In this document: piece after piece, positions 24,923 to 33,023 of the stretch
Layout: every line of letters begins with the position of its first letter
Position numbering within the stretch: position 1 is the stretch's first letter
Assembly: GCA_030681515.1 (NCBI GenBank)
Contig: JAUXSE010000003.1
Span: forward strand, 1 to 38,032
Reading direction: 5' to 3'
DNA: 38,032 nt
Origin: Geothrix sp.
GTDB lineage: Bacteria > Acidobacteriota > Holophagae > Holophagales > Holophagaceae
Translations under genes and position numbers: made by a program
The notes under the pieces: model-generated
Databases searched by the model: none
What the model was told of the DNA's origin: nothing
The model's input: the letters and a program-made list of their open reading frames with translations, nothing else

Positions 24923-25972
24923 TCAGGACAGATCCCGCCGCCGTTGCACCTGGCCGGACCACCAGCGCAGGCCGCCCATGACGAGGCCGTAATCCATGCG
25001 GAGGGGCCCCACCAGGGCGAAGGTGACGAAGCCCGCCGGCCCCAGGGCGACGGTCCGGACCGCCGTGGCCAGGGGCCAGCCCTCGAAGAAGGGATTCTCG
25101 GATCCCAGCAGCAACTGGACATCCTCCGAGGCGCGGTCCGCGAAGGCGTTCAGCAGCCGGGCCAGCCGGCCATGTTCTTCAAAAGCCGCCACCAGGCCGC
25201 GGAACCGGGCCAGGTCCTCGAATTCGGGGAAACCGCCCAGGCGCCCCAGGCCCGATACCAGCACCTGGGGATCGGCGGCGCCGGGATCCTCCGGCCAACA
25301 GGCCGCCAGATCCCGCAGCCGACCCCGGAGGGATTCCCCCTCCTGGGCGCCCGCTTGCAGGGCCTCCAGCAGCCGGGACCGCATTTCCACCAGGGTCAGC
25401 CCCGCGAAATGGGCCGTGGCGTAGTTCCCGAGTTCCGTAAGCACGGTCTGGGGGTAGTTCCCGGGATTCTCCACGAGCCGGTGATCCACCTCGCCCTGGC
25501 TGCCCACCCATATGGCCACGAGGCGTCCGGGCCCCACCGGAACGAATTCCAGGCGCACCAGACGGCTCCGGGTGAGGGGGAGGGGCAGGGCCAGGCAGAC
25601 GCCCCCCATCACCTCCGCCAGAGTCCGGCTGGCGTGGCGGGCCCAGGTTTCCGGGTCGAGATCCATGCCATCCAGGGCCGCGGAAAGCCTCCCTTCCATC
25701 TCCGGCCCCGGCGGAAGCGCGTTCAGCCAGCGGTCCACATAGTACCGGTAGGCGCGTTCCGTGGGGACGCGCCCCGCCGACGTGTGCGGCTGGGCCACCA
25801 TGGATTCCTCTTCGAGATCCGACAGGACGCTGCGGATCGTGGCGCTGGACAGCGGCTCCGGGTAGCGTTTCGCCAGCAGCCGCGAACCCACGGGTTCCCC
25901 GGCCTCGAGGTAGGTCTCGATGAGGGTGCGCAGCACGGATTCGCCGCGGGGGTTGAGGTGGGGTCGGGCCAT
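24923..25972 (-). CDS. hrcA: Heat-inducible transcription repressor HrcA
   Basis: The protein has 349 residues. The N-terminal winged helix reads MARPHLNPRGESVLRTLIET, then YLEAGEPVGSRLLAKRY and LSSATIRSVLSDLEEESMVA, then QPHTSAGRVPTERAYRYYVD. This matches HrcA closely, including PxTSAGRxPTxxGYRxYVD. The C-terminal dimer domain ends with GFVTFALVGPLRMDYGLVMG and GGLRWWSG. HrcA represses chaperone genes through CIRCE (TTAGCACTC-N9-GAGTGCTAA). I find no CIRCE at hrcA, grpE, dnaK or dnaJ here, so its target is probably elsewhere, for example groESL. It heads the operon and is divergent from the lipoprotein gene. Confidence 0.95.
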   Translation of the reverse strand: MARPHLNPRGESVLRTLIETYLEAGEPVGSRLLAKRYPEPLSSATIRSVLSDLEEESMVAQPHTSAGRVPTERAYRYYVDRWLNALPPGPEMEGRLSAALDGMDLDPETWARHASRTLAEVMGGVCLALPLPLTRSRLVRLEFVPVGPGRLVAIWVGSQGEVDHRLVENPGNYPQTVLTELGNYATAHFAGLTLVEMRSRLLEALQAGAQEGESLRGRLRDLAACWPEDPGAADPQVLVSGLGRLGGFPEFEDLARFRGLVAAFEEHGRLARLLNAFADRASEDVQLLLGSENPFFEGWPLATAVRTVALGPAGFVTFALVGPLRMDYGLVMGGLRWWSGQVQRRRDLS

Positions 25973-26034
25973 GGATGGGTCCCTGCTCGGGATGTCATAC
26001 TATACGGCACCCCACCCACCCACCTGGAGGTCCC

Positions 26035-26877
26035 ATGCACCCGCTGTTCCCCCGTCTCTCCCTCGCGGCGGTCCTCGCTTTCTCCCTGGCCTGCAACCCG
26101 AAGAGCGCGGCGGCCATCCAGGCCGAGGAGGCCGCCAAGGCCGCCGAGGCCAAGGTGGCCCTGCTTGAGCAGCAGCTGGCCGAAGCCAAATCCGGCAAGG
26201 CCACCGGCGCGGATGCCGAGACCGTCCAGCACGTCACCAAGTCCCAGGTGAAGGCCCTCGAACGCCAGGTCGCGGACGCCAGGAAGCGGGCCGCGGTGAA
26301 GCAGCAGGAAGCCGTCACCCTGGCCCAGGCCCCGGTGGCCAAGGAAGCCCCCAAACCGGTGGTGGTCGAGGTTCCCACGGGCACCAAGCTCGAGATTTCC
26401 CTGGCCCGCGAACTGACCACCGAAAAGGATCAGGCCGGCGACCCCTGGGAAGGCACCCTGGCCTCGGATGTGGTCCAGGAGGGCAAGCTGGTCTGGAGCG
26501 CGGGCAGCCCCGCCCGGGGCGTCGTCACCCAGAGCGCCGCCGCCGGCCGCCTGAGCAATGGCCAGGGCGCCCTGGGCATCCGGCTCACGGAGATCGCCGG
26601 CCTTGGCATTGATGCGGACACCCATGTGGTGGTGGCCACGGCCCGGGGTGAGCGGAACGCCAAGTACATCGGGGGCGGCGCGGCCCTGGGCGCCCTCATC
26701 GGCATCCTGTCGGACAAGAAGAACAAGAACGACCACGCCCTGGGTGGCGCGGCCATCGGGGCCGCCGCCGGCACCGCCGCCGCCGCCGGCACCGCCGACA
26801 CCATCATCCGCATCCCTTCGGGCAAGCCCGTCTCCTTCAGCCTGACGGCGCCGGAAAGGGTGACCCTCAGGAAGTAG
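26035..26877 (+). CDS. Lipoprotein with coiled coil and glycine-zipper segment
   Basis: The protein has 280 residues, starting at ATG 26035 with GGAGG five bases upstream. MHPLFPRLSLAAVLAFSLAC is a signal with a possible lipobox ending at Cys20. Residues 25-100 are an alanine- and lysine-rich coiled coil. A beta-rich section follows (VPTGTKLEISLARELTTEKD, then GKLVWSAGSPARGVVTQSAA) that resembles outer-membrane or periplasmic stress lipoproteins. GGGAALGALIGIL and GGAAIGAAAGTAAAAG are glycine-zipper stretches. Function is unknown. The stop TAG (26875-26877) opens the heptad array with TAGCTATCGG. Confidence 0.75.
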   Translation: MHPLFPRLSLAAVLAFSLACNPKSAAAIQAEEAAKAAEAKVALLEQQLAEAKSGKATGADAETVQHVTKSQVKALERQVADARKRAAVKQQEAVTLAQAPVAKEAPKPVVVEVPTGTKLEISLARELTTEKDQAGDPWEGTLASDVVQEGKLVWSAGSPARGVVTQSAAAGRLSNGQGALGIRLTEIAGLGIDADTHVVVATARGERNAKYIGGGAALGALIGILSDKKNKNDHALGGAAIGAAAGTAAAAGTADTIIRIPSGKPVSFSLTAPERVTLRK

Positions 26878-26977
26878 CTATCGGCTATCAGCTATCGGCT
26901 ATCAGGAAACAGAAGCGGGAGGCAGGCCTCCTGCTTCTGTTTTTTTTACTGAGAGCTGAGAGCCGACAGCTGACAGC
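26875..26977. repeat. Inverted heptad arrays around a two-way terminator
   Basis: The left arm (26875-26906) repeats GCTATCG/GCTATCA four times, beginning in the stop codon of the lipoprotein gene. The right arm (26949-26977), read on the minus strand, is GCTGTCAGCTGTCGG then GCTCTCAGCTCTCAG, a diverged copy of the same heptads. The pair encloses only the terminator hairpin at 26906-26947. It lies between convergent genes. Confidence 0.85.
26906..26947. terminator. Two-way terminator between the lipoprotein gene and prfA
   Basis: AACAGAAGC...GCTTCTGTT with an inner GGAGG/CCTCC stem is followed by TTTTTTT on the plus strand, and the mirrored GGAAAC side gives a weak run on the other strand. 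It would end the lipoprotein message and possibly prfA. Confidence 0.85.
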
Positions 26978-26981
26978 CCCC

Positions 26982-28055
26982 TTAAGCCTCCAGCGCCTGC
27001 AACCGCTCTGCCTCGAAGGCGGCCCGCAGGGGTTCGATGATGGGCTCGATCTGACCACCCATGAAACTCTCGATCTGATGGATGGTGACGCCCACGCGGT
27101 GGTCCGTGACCCGGCCCTGGGGGAAGTTGTAGGTGCGGATCTTTTCGCTGCGGTCGCCGCTACCGACCTGGGACTTGCGCATGGCCGAATGGACCGCGTG
27201 GGCTTCGTCCTGGGCTTTCTGGAGCAGGCGGCTGCGCAGCACGGTCATGGCCTTGGCCATGTTCTTGATCTGGCTGCGCTCGTCCTGGCACTGCACGACG
27301 GTGTTCGTGGGCAGGTGGGTGAGGCGCACGGCGGAATAAGTGGTGTTCACGCTCTGCCCGCCCTTGCCCCCGGAGCAGAAGGTGTCCACGCGCAGATCCT
27401 TCTGGTGGATCTCGACATCCACTTCCTCGGCCTCGGGCATGACGGCCACGGTGCAGGCGGAGGTGTGGATGCGTCCCTGGGTCTCGGTCTTGGGCACGCG
27501 CTGGACGCGGTGGACGCCGCTTTCGAAGCGGAACAGCGAGTAGGCGCCCTCGCCCTGGATCTCGGCCACCACTTCCTTCAGGCCGCCCTGTTCCGCCCCG
27601 TTCTCGTCCAGCACCGTGACCTTGAAGCCCCGGCGCTCGGCGAAGCGGACGTACATGCGGAAGATCTCCGCGGCGAAGAGCGCCGCCTCCTCGCCGCCCG
27701 TGCCGGCGCGGACTTCGAGGATCACGTTCTTGGCGTCGGCGGGATCCTTGGGGATCAGCAGCCGCTTGATCTCCGCCTCGCCCTCCGCGATGGCCTTCTT
27801 CAGTCCGGGGATCTCCATCTCGGCCATCTCGCGGAAGTCCGCATCCATGGACTTGTCGCCCAGGATGGACTCGGCCTCGTCCAGCTGCTTCTGGCGCGCG
27901 CGCTGGGCCTGGAAGGCCAGGACCACCGGCTCCAGTTCGGCGCGGAGCTTGGATAATTCGCGGAGGCGCCTGGGATCGGAGACCACGGCGGGATCCTGCA
28001 GCTGCGCCTCCACTTCCTGGAAGCGGGCTTCGACGGCTTCTAATTGGTCAAGCAT
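26982..28055 (-). CDS. prfA: Peptide chain release factor 1
   Basis: The protein has 357 residues. It opens MLDQLEAVEARFQEVEAQLQ, has VRAGTGGEEAALFAAEIFRM and carries the catalytic GGQ in FCSGGKGGQSVNTTYSAVRL near residue 230. VGSGDRSEKIRTYNFPQGRV and TDHRVGVTIHQIESFMGG complete the family pattern. RF1 reads UAA and UAG stops. The long N-terminal domain, RTYN and the TDHR phrases favour RF1 over RF2, and no programmed frameshift is present. It lies after rpmE on the same strand, a common pairing. Confidence 0.96.
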   Translation of the reverse strand: MLDQLEAVEARFQEVEAQLQDPAVVSDPRRLRELSKLRAELEPVVLAFQAQRARQKQLDEAESILGDKSMDADFREMAEMEIPGLKKAIAEGEAEIKRLLIPKDPADAKNVILEVRAGTGGEEAALFAAEIFRMYVRFAERRGFKVTVLDENGAEQGGLKEVVAEIQGEGAYSLFRFESGVHRVQRVPKTETQGRIHTSACTVAVMPEAEEVDVEIHQKDLRVDTFCSGGKGGQSVNTTYSAVRLTHLPTNTVVQCQDERSQIKNMAKAMTVLRSRLLQKAQDEAHAVHSAMRKSQVGSGDRSEKIRTYNFPQGRVTDHRVGVTIHQIESFMGGQIEPIIEPLRAAFEAERLQALEA

Positions 28056-28074
28056 GGCCCACCTTTTCGGCTAT

Positions 28075-28105
28075 CTCCAGATTTCGGCGAAGCCGAAATC
28101 TGGAG
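28075..28105. repeat. Perfect 14-bp stem hairpin upstream of prfA
   Basis: CTCCAGATTTCGGC, GAA, GCCGAAATCTGGAG is a perfect inverted repeat of 14 bases with a three-base loop. It ends about 20 bases before the prfA ATG (28053-28055) and occupies its leader. With no U-run it is more likely a regulatory or mobile-repeat hairpin than a terminator. Confidence 0.8.
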
Positions 28106-28111
28106 CAGATG

Positions 28112-28147
28112 AAAAAAAAGACGGGCCGATGACTCGGCCCGTCTTTT
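28112..28147 (-). terminator. Rho-independent terminator of rpmE
   Basis: On the minus strand AAAAGACGGGCCGA...TCGGCCCGTC is followed by a run of eight T. It starts 13 bases after the rpmE stop. The matching A-run gives a possible two-way function. Confidence 0.9.
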
Positions 28148-28159
28148 GGAACAGTGCAG

Positions 28160-28444
28160 CTAGGCTTCGGTCGTCGCCGGGGTGGATCCCGTGGCCGTCT
28201 CGGGGGCCGTCTCGGGGGCTGCCTCGGCGATGTCCACCGCGGCCTCCTTCTTCGCGTACTTCTTGTTGAACTTCTCCACGCGGCCCTCGGTGTCCATCAG
28301 GCGCTGCTTGCCCGTGAAGAACGGATGGCAGAGGGAGCAGATTTCCACGCGCATCTCCTTCTTGGTGGAGCGCGTCATGAATTCGTTGCCGCAGGCGCAG
28401 TGAACCTTCACGTCGTGAAGTTCGGGGTGGATCTTGTCCTTCAT
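28160..28444 (-). CDS. rpmE: 50S ribosomal protein L31
   Basis: The protein has 94 residues, starting at ATG 28442-28444 ([20 protein letters not shown]) behind AGGAGG. Cys16, Cys18, Cys36 and Cys39 make the zinc-binding form (C-A-C ... C-S-L-C). [20 protein letters not shown] is the family signature. An acidic, Ala/Thr/Pro-rich tail of about 28 residues ([20 protein letters not shown]) follows the normal end and is unusual for L31. It is probably cotranscribed weakly or not at all with prfA because of the terminator between. Confidence 0.95.
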   Translation of the reverse strand: MKDKIHPELHDVKVHCACGNEFMTRSTKKEMRVEICSLCHPFFTGKQRLMDTEGRVEKFNKKYAKKEAAVDIAEAAPETAPETATGSTPATTEA

Positions 28445-28676
28445 CGCTTCCTCCTGGGACCGACCGGATGCCCCCAGGAGCGGGGTATCTGCAAGCGGCT
28501 TGTCCACGCAAGACAGCCAGTCTACCGCCGGAACCCTTTGGGCTCAAGGGGGATTCCCCCAGCCAGCGAAGCGGGCAGCGCGGAACCCCCGGAGAGAGGA
28601 AGCCGCATCCCGGCTCGCCCGGGAGGCGGCGCGGGGGTCCGGGGGTGTGCGCGCAGCGCGGAACCCCCGGAGAGGA
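28445..28676. other. Intergenic region with short duplicated GC-rich blocks
   Basis: This is the upstream region of rpmE. GCAGCGCGGAACCCCCGGAG occurs twice (about 28579-28598 and 28652-28671), and AAGGGGGATTCCCCC (28548-28562) is a short hairpin. No gene is visible. The duplicated block next to the end of the membrane-protein gene could serve as its terminator. Confidence 0.5.
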
Positions 28677-29435
28677 TTACCCTTGCTCCAGAGGCGTCAG
28701 AACCCGGCGCCCGGCGAGGTGGCGCCTGAGGCGGAGGGCCAGCATCACGCTCAGGAGGAGGGTGGCGTTGAAGCTCAGTTCCAGTGGCACCTTCCACCAC
28801 TCGAACCGGACCCGGCCCAGGACGCCCGCTTCGAGGATGAACATCAGGGCCGTGAATGCCACCGGTTCCAGCAGGGTCTGCCAGAGGGGGCGCGCCTGGC
28901 TGTGGCGCTCCAGCAGGTAGCCCGTGAAGGCCCCGTAGAGCAGGCGGGTGGGCTTGAATCCGTAGAGGGTGGTGAAGCCCAGCGGAATCGAAAGCAGGGA
29001 GGTGATGAGCACGGCCAAGGCCGTGCGCACCCAGGGGCCCTGGCGCAGCCAATGGCGGCGCACCCAGAAGTAGCCGGCACCCACAGCCAGGCCCTGGGCC
29101 GCGGCGAAGGCCATGGCGATGTACCAGCGCCATCCCTCGAACCACATGTGCCCGCCCGTGGCGAGGCCGATGATCATGCCCGCGGCCAGGGCCGTACTGC
29201 CGCGGTGGTTGGCATCCTGGCCCTCCCCCACGGCGAGCTCCTCCGCCAGCAGGCTGGGGTGCTCCTTCTCCGACAGCATGGCCGACATGGCCGATTCGGA
29301 TTCGATGCCCCGGGCCTCGGCCTCATCCAGCAGGTGGGCCTCCAGCTCCCGGATCAGGGTGAGCCGACGCCGCCGCATCAGGCCCTTGAGGCCTGAACCC
29401 ACCTGGGAGAGATAGGCTTCCAGCGCCCGGGACAC
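28677..29435 (-). CDS. Membrane protein with HAAS-like N-terminal domain, PadR partner
   Basis: The protein has 252 residues with a GTG start at 29433-29435, 10 bases after the PadR stop. Residues 1-75 (YLSQVGSGLKGLMRRRRLTL, then IRELEAHLLDEAEARG and SLLAEELAVG) resemble the HAAS domain that follows PadR regulators. The rest has about five membrane segments, including STALAAGMIIGLATGGHMW and WVRTALAVLITSLLSIPLGF. PadR plus HAAS-membrane pairs sense cell-envelope or drug stress in several phyla. No Shine-Dalgarno is obvious, so coupling to padR is likely. Confidence 0.7.
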   Translation of the reverse strand: MSRALEAYLSQVGSGLKGLMRRRRLTLIRELEAHLLDEAEARGIESESAMSAMLSEKEHPSLLAEELAVGEGQDANHRGSTALAAGMIIGLATGGHMWFEGWRWYIAMAFAAAQGLAVGAGYFWVRRHWLRQGPWVRTALAVLITSLLSIPLGFTTLYGFKPTRLLYGAFTGYLLERHSQARPLWQTLLEPVAFTALMFILEAGVLGRVRFEWWKVPLELSFNATLLLSVMLALRLRRHLAGRRVLTPLEQG

Positions 29436-29444
29436 AGGTGACCG

Positions 29445-29771
29445 CTAGGCCCGGGGCCCTACAAAGGCCTGGACCATGTCCACGAACTGGTTCCATTCCT
29501 TCTTCTTGGCGGCCAGGAAGGCCGCGCCCGCGGGCTGGAGGGAGTAGTAGCGCCGCTCGCGCCCGTTCTCCTGGGTCTCCCAGTACGAGGCGATGAATTC
29601 GGTGGCTTCGAGCTTGTGGAGAGCCGGGTACAGAGCCCCTTCCTTCAGCGTGTATGTCCCGCCGGTGCGCTGCCGGACCGTCTCGATGATCTGATAGCCG
29701 TACATGGGCCCCTCGCAGAGGAGAGACAGCAGCAGCAGCGGTGTGCTGCCCTTCAACAGTTCACGATCCAC
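29445..29771 (-). CDS. PadR-family transcriptional regulator
   Basis: The protein has 108 residues. I start at GTG 29769-29771 (MDRELLKGSTPLLLLSLLCE) because GGAGG lies five to six bases upstream; a TTG seven codons earlier is possible. PMYGYQIIETVRQRTGGTYT, then LKEGALYPALHKLEATEFIA and SYWETQENGRERRYYSLQPA, is the PadR winged helix with its GALYPxLxxLE and RRYYxLTxxG motifs. PadR proteins mostly repress exporters and are released by ligands. It lies directly downstream of the MacAB-type exporter genes on the same strand, which are plausible targets. Confidence 0.93.
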   Translation of the reverse strand: MDRELLKGSTPLLLLSLLCEGPMYGYQIIETVRQRTGGTYTLKEGALYPALHKLEATEFIASYWETQENGRERRYYSLQPAGAAFLAAKKKEWNQFVDMVQAFVGPRA

Positions 29772-29829
29772 AGGGGCCTCCGGGTTAGGCAAAGGGACAG
29801 CTTCAATGTGCCTCGCAAAGCGATGGCCG

Positions 29830-29880
29830 TCAACCAGCCTTCATGGCCTCCGTCAGCGGAATGCGGCTGGCGCGGCAGGG
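29830..29880 (-). pseudogene. Tail fragment of a second ABC permease gene
   Basis: About 45 bases repeat the end of the adjacent permease. The frame reads ASRIPLTEAMKAG and then a stop (TGA 29830-29832), against ASRIPLTEAMKGG and a stop for the complete gene at 29890. About 40 of 46 bases agree. It is either a tandem slip or what remains of a deleted paralogous permease. Confidence 0.6.
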
Positions 29881-29889
29881 CCAGCCGCC

Positions 29890-31119
29890 TCAGCCTCCCT
29901 TCATGGCCTCGGTCAACGGGATGCGGCTGGCCCGCCAGGCCGGCAGGAATCCACCCAGCAGCCCCATCACCAGGCTGAAGGCCACGCCCTGGGCCAAGAG
30001 GGCGGGCGTAATGGTGAAGGCGAAGCTCACGTCGCTGAAGGTCTCGAAGCTGGTGGTGCCGGTCTGGATGCCATTGGCGAAGAGGGCCAGACCCGATCCA
30101 AGGATGCCCCCCGTCAGGCACAGGAAAATGCTCTCCCACTGGAAGCTGGCCAGGATCTCCCGCTGGCGGAAGCCCAGGGCCCGCAGGGTGCCGATCTCCC
30201 GGGTGCGCCCGGCCACGGCGGCATACATGGTGTTCATGGCCGCGAAGATGGCGGCGCCGGTGAGGATCAGGGTGATGAGGTTGCCCAGAACCTTGATGGG
30301 ATCCCCGGCCTTGGTGAGCTCCTTGAAGTAGTCCGTTTCGCGGACCACCTCCAGTTTCAGCCGCTTGTCGTCCTCCACGGCCTTCCCGAATCCCTCCAGC
30401 CGTCCGGAATTCTCCAGGCGGGCCAGCATGGCCGAGTAGGATTCCCGCCGGAAGGCCTGCATCACGTCGTTCACGTCGGACCAGACCTCGCTCTCGTAGC
30501 TGGCCCCACCGGCATCGAAGGTGCCCACGATCTGCCAATCCCGGCCACCCATGCGAAGGCTCCGCCCCAGTTCCATCCCGGGGAACCGGCCCTGCATCCT
30601 GCGGGGGACCACCACCTCACTGAGGCCTGGACGGAACCAGCGGCCCTGCAGCAGCCGGACCTGGGGCCGCAGGGTGATGCCCATCCGCTCGAGTCCCCGC
30701 ACCGTCACATTGGTGTCCGTGCCGTCCACCATGGGGAAGAGTTTCACCACCACGACCTCGGCGCTGGCCATGGGGCCCCCTTCATTCCGCTTGAGCAGGG
30801 GATGGATCTTGAGGATGCGCATGCGGTCCCGCTCGATGGAACTGTTCAACTCGAACCGCGCGTTGGGCCGGAGGACGATGGCCTGATCGCCGCGACCGCT
30901 GCTCACGAAGGCCACGGACAATCCCTGGGCGAGGCTCAGCACCACCACGAAGATGCCCACCACCAGGGCGATGGCGGCGGCGGTGCTGAGGCTCGACAGC
31001 TTGCGCTGCCAAAGGGAGCGGAGGTTGTAGCTCAGCGGCACCGGATAGGCCACCAGGGCCCACACCAGCCAGGCCAGGTACGCCGCGAAGGGCAGGATGA
31101 TCAGCAGTCCAAGGATCAT
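29890..31119 (-). CDS. MacB/FtsX-type ABC permease, subunit 2
   Basis: The protein has 409 residues. I start at ATG 31117-31119 (MILGLLIILPFAAYLAWLVW), overlapping the upstream permease stop as ATGA. It has an N-terminal membrane segment, a periplasmic domain of about 220 residues (FELNSSIERDRMRILKIHPL and onward) and three C-terminal segments. GRTREIGTLRALGFRQREIL is the FtsX coupling helix and PAWRASRIPLTEAMKGG the usual end. It pairs with the upstream permease as a heterodimer. It lies in an operon with the adaptor and ATPase genes. Confidence 0.92.
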   Translation of the reverse strand: MILGLLIILPFAAYLAWLVWALVAYPVPLSYNLRSLWQRKLSSLSTAAAIALVVGIFVVVLSLAQGLSVAFVSSGRGDQAIVLRPNARFELNSSIERDRMRILKIHPLLKRNEGGPMASAEVVVVKLFPMVDGTDTNVTVRGLERMGITLRPQVRLLQGRWFRPGLSEVVVPRRMQGRFPGMELGRSLRMGGRDWQIVGTFDAGGASYESEVWSDVNDVMQAFRRESYSAMLARLENSGRLEGFGKAVEDDKRLKLEVVRETDYFKELTKAGDPIKVLGNLITLILTGAAIFAAMNTMYAAVAGRTREIGTLRALGFRQREILASFQWESIFLCLTGGILGSGLALFANGIQTGTTSFETFSDVSFAFTITPALLAQGVAFSLVMGLLGGFLPAWRASRIPLTEAMKGG

Positions 31120-32282
31120 CCGACCGCCTTCAGGCCATCCGTGATGGGGCGTCGCGTGGCGGCATAGGCCGGGATGAAGGTGGCCAGCATGCCAATGGCC
31201 AGAGCGCCCGCCAGGCAGGCGAAGACCGTGTGCGGAAGGATGGCGAAATCCGCGAAGAAGGGCATGGCCGCGCCCAGGGAGCCCCGGATGCCCCCCGCGG
31301 CGAGGTGGGCCAGCATCACGCCGAAGAGCCCGCCCGCGCCCACCAGAAGCACGCCTTCCGACAGCAGCAGGACCAGCACGCGCCCGGCGGAGAAACCCAT
31401 GGCGCGGAACACGGCGATCTCCGTGGCGCGCTCGCGGATGGCCGTGGCCATGGTGTTGCCGGTGACGATGACGATGGCCACCACCACCGCGGCCGTGATG
31501 CCCTGGATGATGGCGCCGATGTTGCCGAGCATCCTCACGAAGCTGAGGTTGAAGGCGTTCTCGGTCTCCGTCAGCGTTTCGTAGGCGCTGTTGGCGAAGT
31601 GCCGGTCCACCCGCTCGATGAGGCGCGGGATGTCCTCCGACCGCCGGGTCCGCGCCCAGAACGATCCCACCAGCCCCTTCATGCGCGGCACGCCCTCTTC
31701 CAGCACCTTGTAGTGGAAGTGCAGCACATTCTCGTCCGAAGGTTTGGGGCTCCGGAAGATCAGGCGGATGGTGAGGCGGGGACTGATGGGGAAGATCGTG
31801 CCGGTCAGCGGAACCACATCGCCCACCTTCCATCCATTCTTCTTCGCCAGGCTCTCGCCCACGATGCATCCGGCACCGTCCCGCAGGTAGTCCTTGATCT
31901 GGGCCTCCGTGATGCCGGAGATTCCGAACTCTTCGCGGAAGGTTTGGAACAGCGTGGTCTCGTCGCTGGCGAAGTTCGCGAAGAAGTTGCGGGGATCCTG
32001 GTAGTAGCCGCCGAACCACTGGATGGCGCAGACCGTTTCCACTTCCGGCTGCTGGCGGAGGTAGGCTTCGTAGCTGCGGGGCAGCATCTGCGTGAGGCCG
32101 CTCTTGTGCCGCACCACCAGCCGGTTGCTGGAATTGGGATTATTGGTCACGGCGTCCAGCGTCGTGAGCAGGCTCTGAAGCACCGCCACGGTGAACACCG
32201 ACAGGACGAGGCTGCCCACGATGAGCAGGGTGCGCCGCTTGGAGCGCATCAGGCTCTTCCAGATGAGCGCCAGCCAGCGCAT
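31116..32282 (-). CDS. MacB/FtsX-type ABC permease, subunit 1
   Basis: The protein has 388 residues. MRWLALIWKSLMRSKRRTLL then IVGSLVLSVFTVAVLQSLLT is the N-terminal membrane segment. The periplasmic part (about 45-265) includes GYYQDPRNFFANFASDETTL. Three C-terminal segments include IQGITAAVVVAIVIVTGNTM, with ATAIRERATEIAVFRAMGFS as the coupling helix. Such heterodimeric MacB-like exporters move lipids, peptides or drugs out of the inner membrane with a HlyD-type adaptor. The gap to the ATPase gene is 18 bases. Confidence 0.92.
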   Translation of the reverse strand: MRWLALIWKSLMRSKRRTLLIVGSLVLSVFTVAVLQSLLTTLDAVTNNPNSSNRLVVRHKSGLTQMLPRSYEAYLRQQPEVETVCAIQWFGGYYQDPRNFFANFASDETTLFQTFREEFGISGITEAQIKDYLRDGAGCIVGESLAKKNGWKVGDVVPLTGTIFPISPRLTIRLIFRSPKPSDENVLHFHYKVLEEGVPRMKGLVGSFWARTRRSEDIPRLIERVDRHFANSAYETLTETENAFNLSFVRMLGNIGAIIQGITAAVVVAIVIVTGNTMATAIRERATEIAVFRAMGFSAGRVLVLLLSEGVLLVGAGGLFGVMLAHLAAGGIRGSLGAAMPFFADFAILPHTVFACLAGALAIGMLATFIPAYAATRRPITDGLKAVG

Positions 32283-32300
32283 CTCAGCGCCCCCGATCCG

Positions 32301-33023
32301 TCATCGGTTCACCTCGACCGTGCGATCGAACACGCCCTTTTCCAGATGGATCTGGTGACGGGCGTGATGAGCAGCCTTCGGGTCGTGGGTGACCATGACG
32401 ATGGTCTTGCCGAGTTCCGTGTTGAGGCGTTCCATCAGGGCCAGCACCTCTTCGGCGTTTTTCGCATCCAGGGCGCCCGTGGGCTCGTCCGCCACCAGCA
32501 GGTCGGGGTCCGTGACGATGGCCCGGGCGATGGCCACGCGTTGTTCCTGGCCGCCACTCAGCTGCCGGGGGTAGCTCCACATCTGGTCCGCCAGGTTCAC
32601 CAGAGCCAGGGCTTGTCCGACCCGCTCCCGGCGCTCGCGGCGCCCTGCCCCCGTGAGCAGCAGGGGCAGCTCCACGTTCTCGAAGGCGTTCAGCACGGGC
32701 ACCAGATTGTAGTTCTGGAAGATGAAGCCCACATGGGCATTGCGCCACGACGCGAGCTCGTCGTCGTCGAGACCGTTCAGCTCGTGGCCGCACACTTCGA
32801 GCGAACCGCCCGTGGGCCGGTCAATGCCCGCGATGAGGTTCAGCAGGGTGGTCTTGCCGCTGCCGGAGGGCCCCATCAGGGCGATGTAGCTGCCCGCCGG
32901 AATCTCGATGTCTATGCCCTGGAGCACGGGAATCTCCTGAGCCCCGCGCCAATAGCTCTTGGCCACGTCGCGCAGGGTGATGATGGGCTCGCCCCCGCCC
33001 AGATCGAAGCGGTCCGCGGTCAT
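32301..33023 (-). CDS. MacB/LolD-type ABC ATPase
   Basis: The protein has 240 residues. [18 protein letters not shown] is Walker [21 protein letters not shown] the Q-loop region, [16 protein letters not shown] the signature, [12 protein letters not shown] Walker B and [12 protein letters not shown] the switch. The [20 protein letters not shown] loop is typical of the LolD/MacB group. It starts overlapping the adaptor stop by four bases (ATGA). With the adaptor and the two permeases it forms a tripartite exporter. No outer-membrane channel gene is in the window. Confidence 0.95.
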   Translation of the reverse strand: MTADRFDLGGGEPIITLRDVAKSYWRGAQEIPVLQGIDIEIPAGSYIALMGPSGSGKTTLLNLIAGIDRPTGGSLEVCGHELNGLDDDELASWRNAHVGFIFQNYNLVPVLNAFENVELPLLLTGAGRRERRERVGQALALVNLADQMWSYPRQLSGGQEQRVAIARAIVTDPDLLVADEPTGALDAKNAEEVLALMERLNTELGKTIVMVTHDPKAAHHARHQIHLEKGVFDRTVEVNR

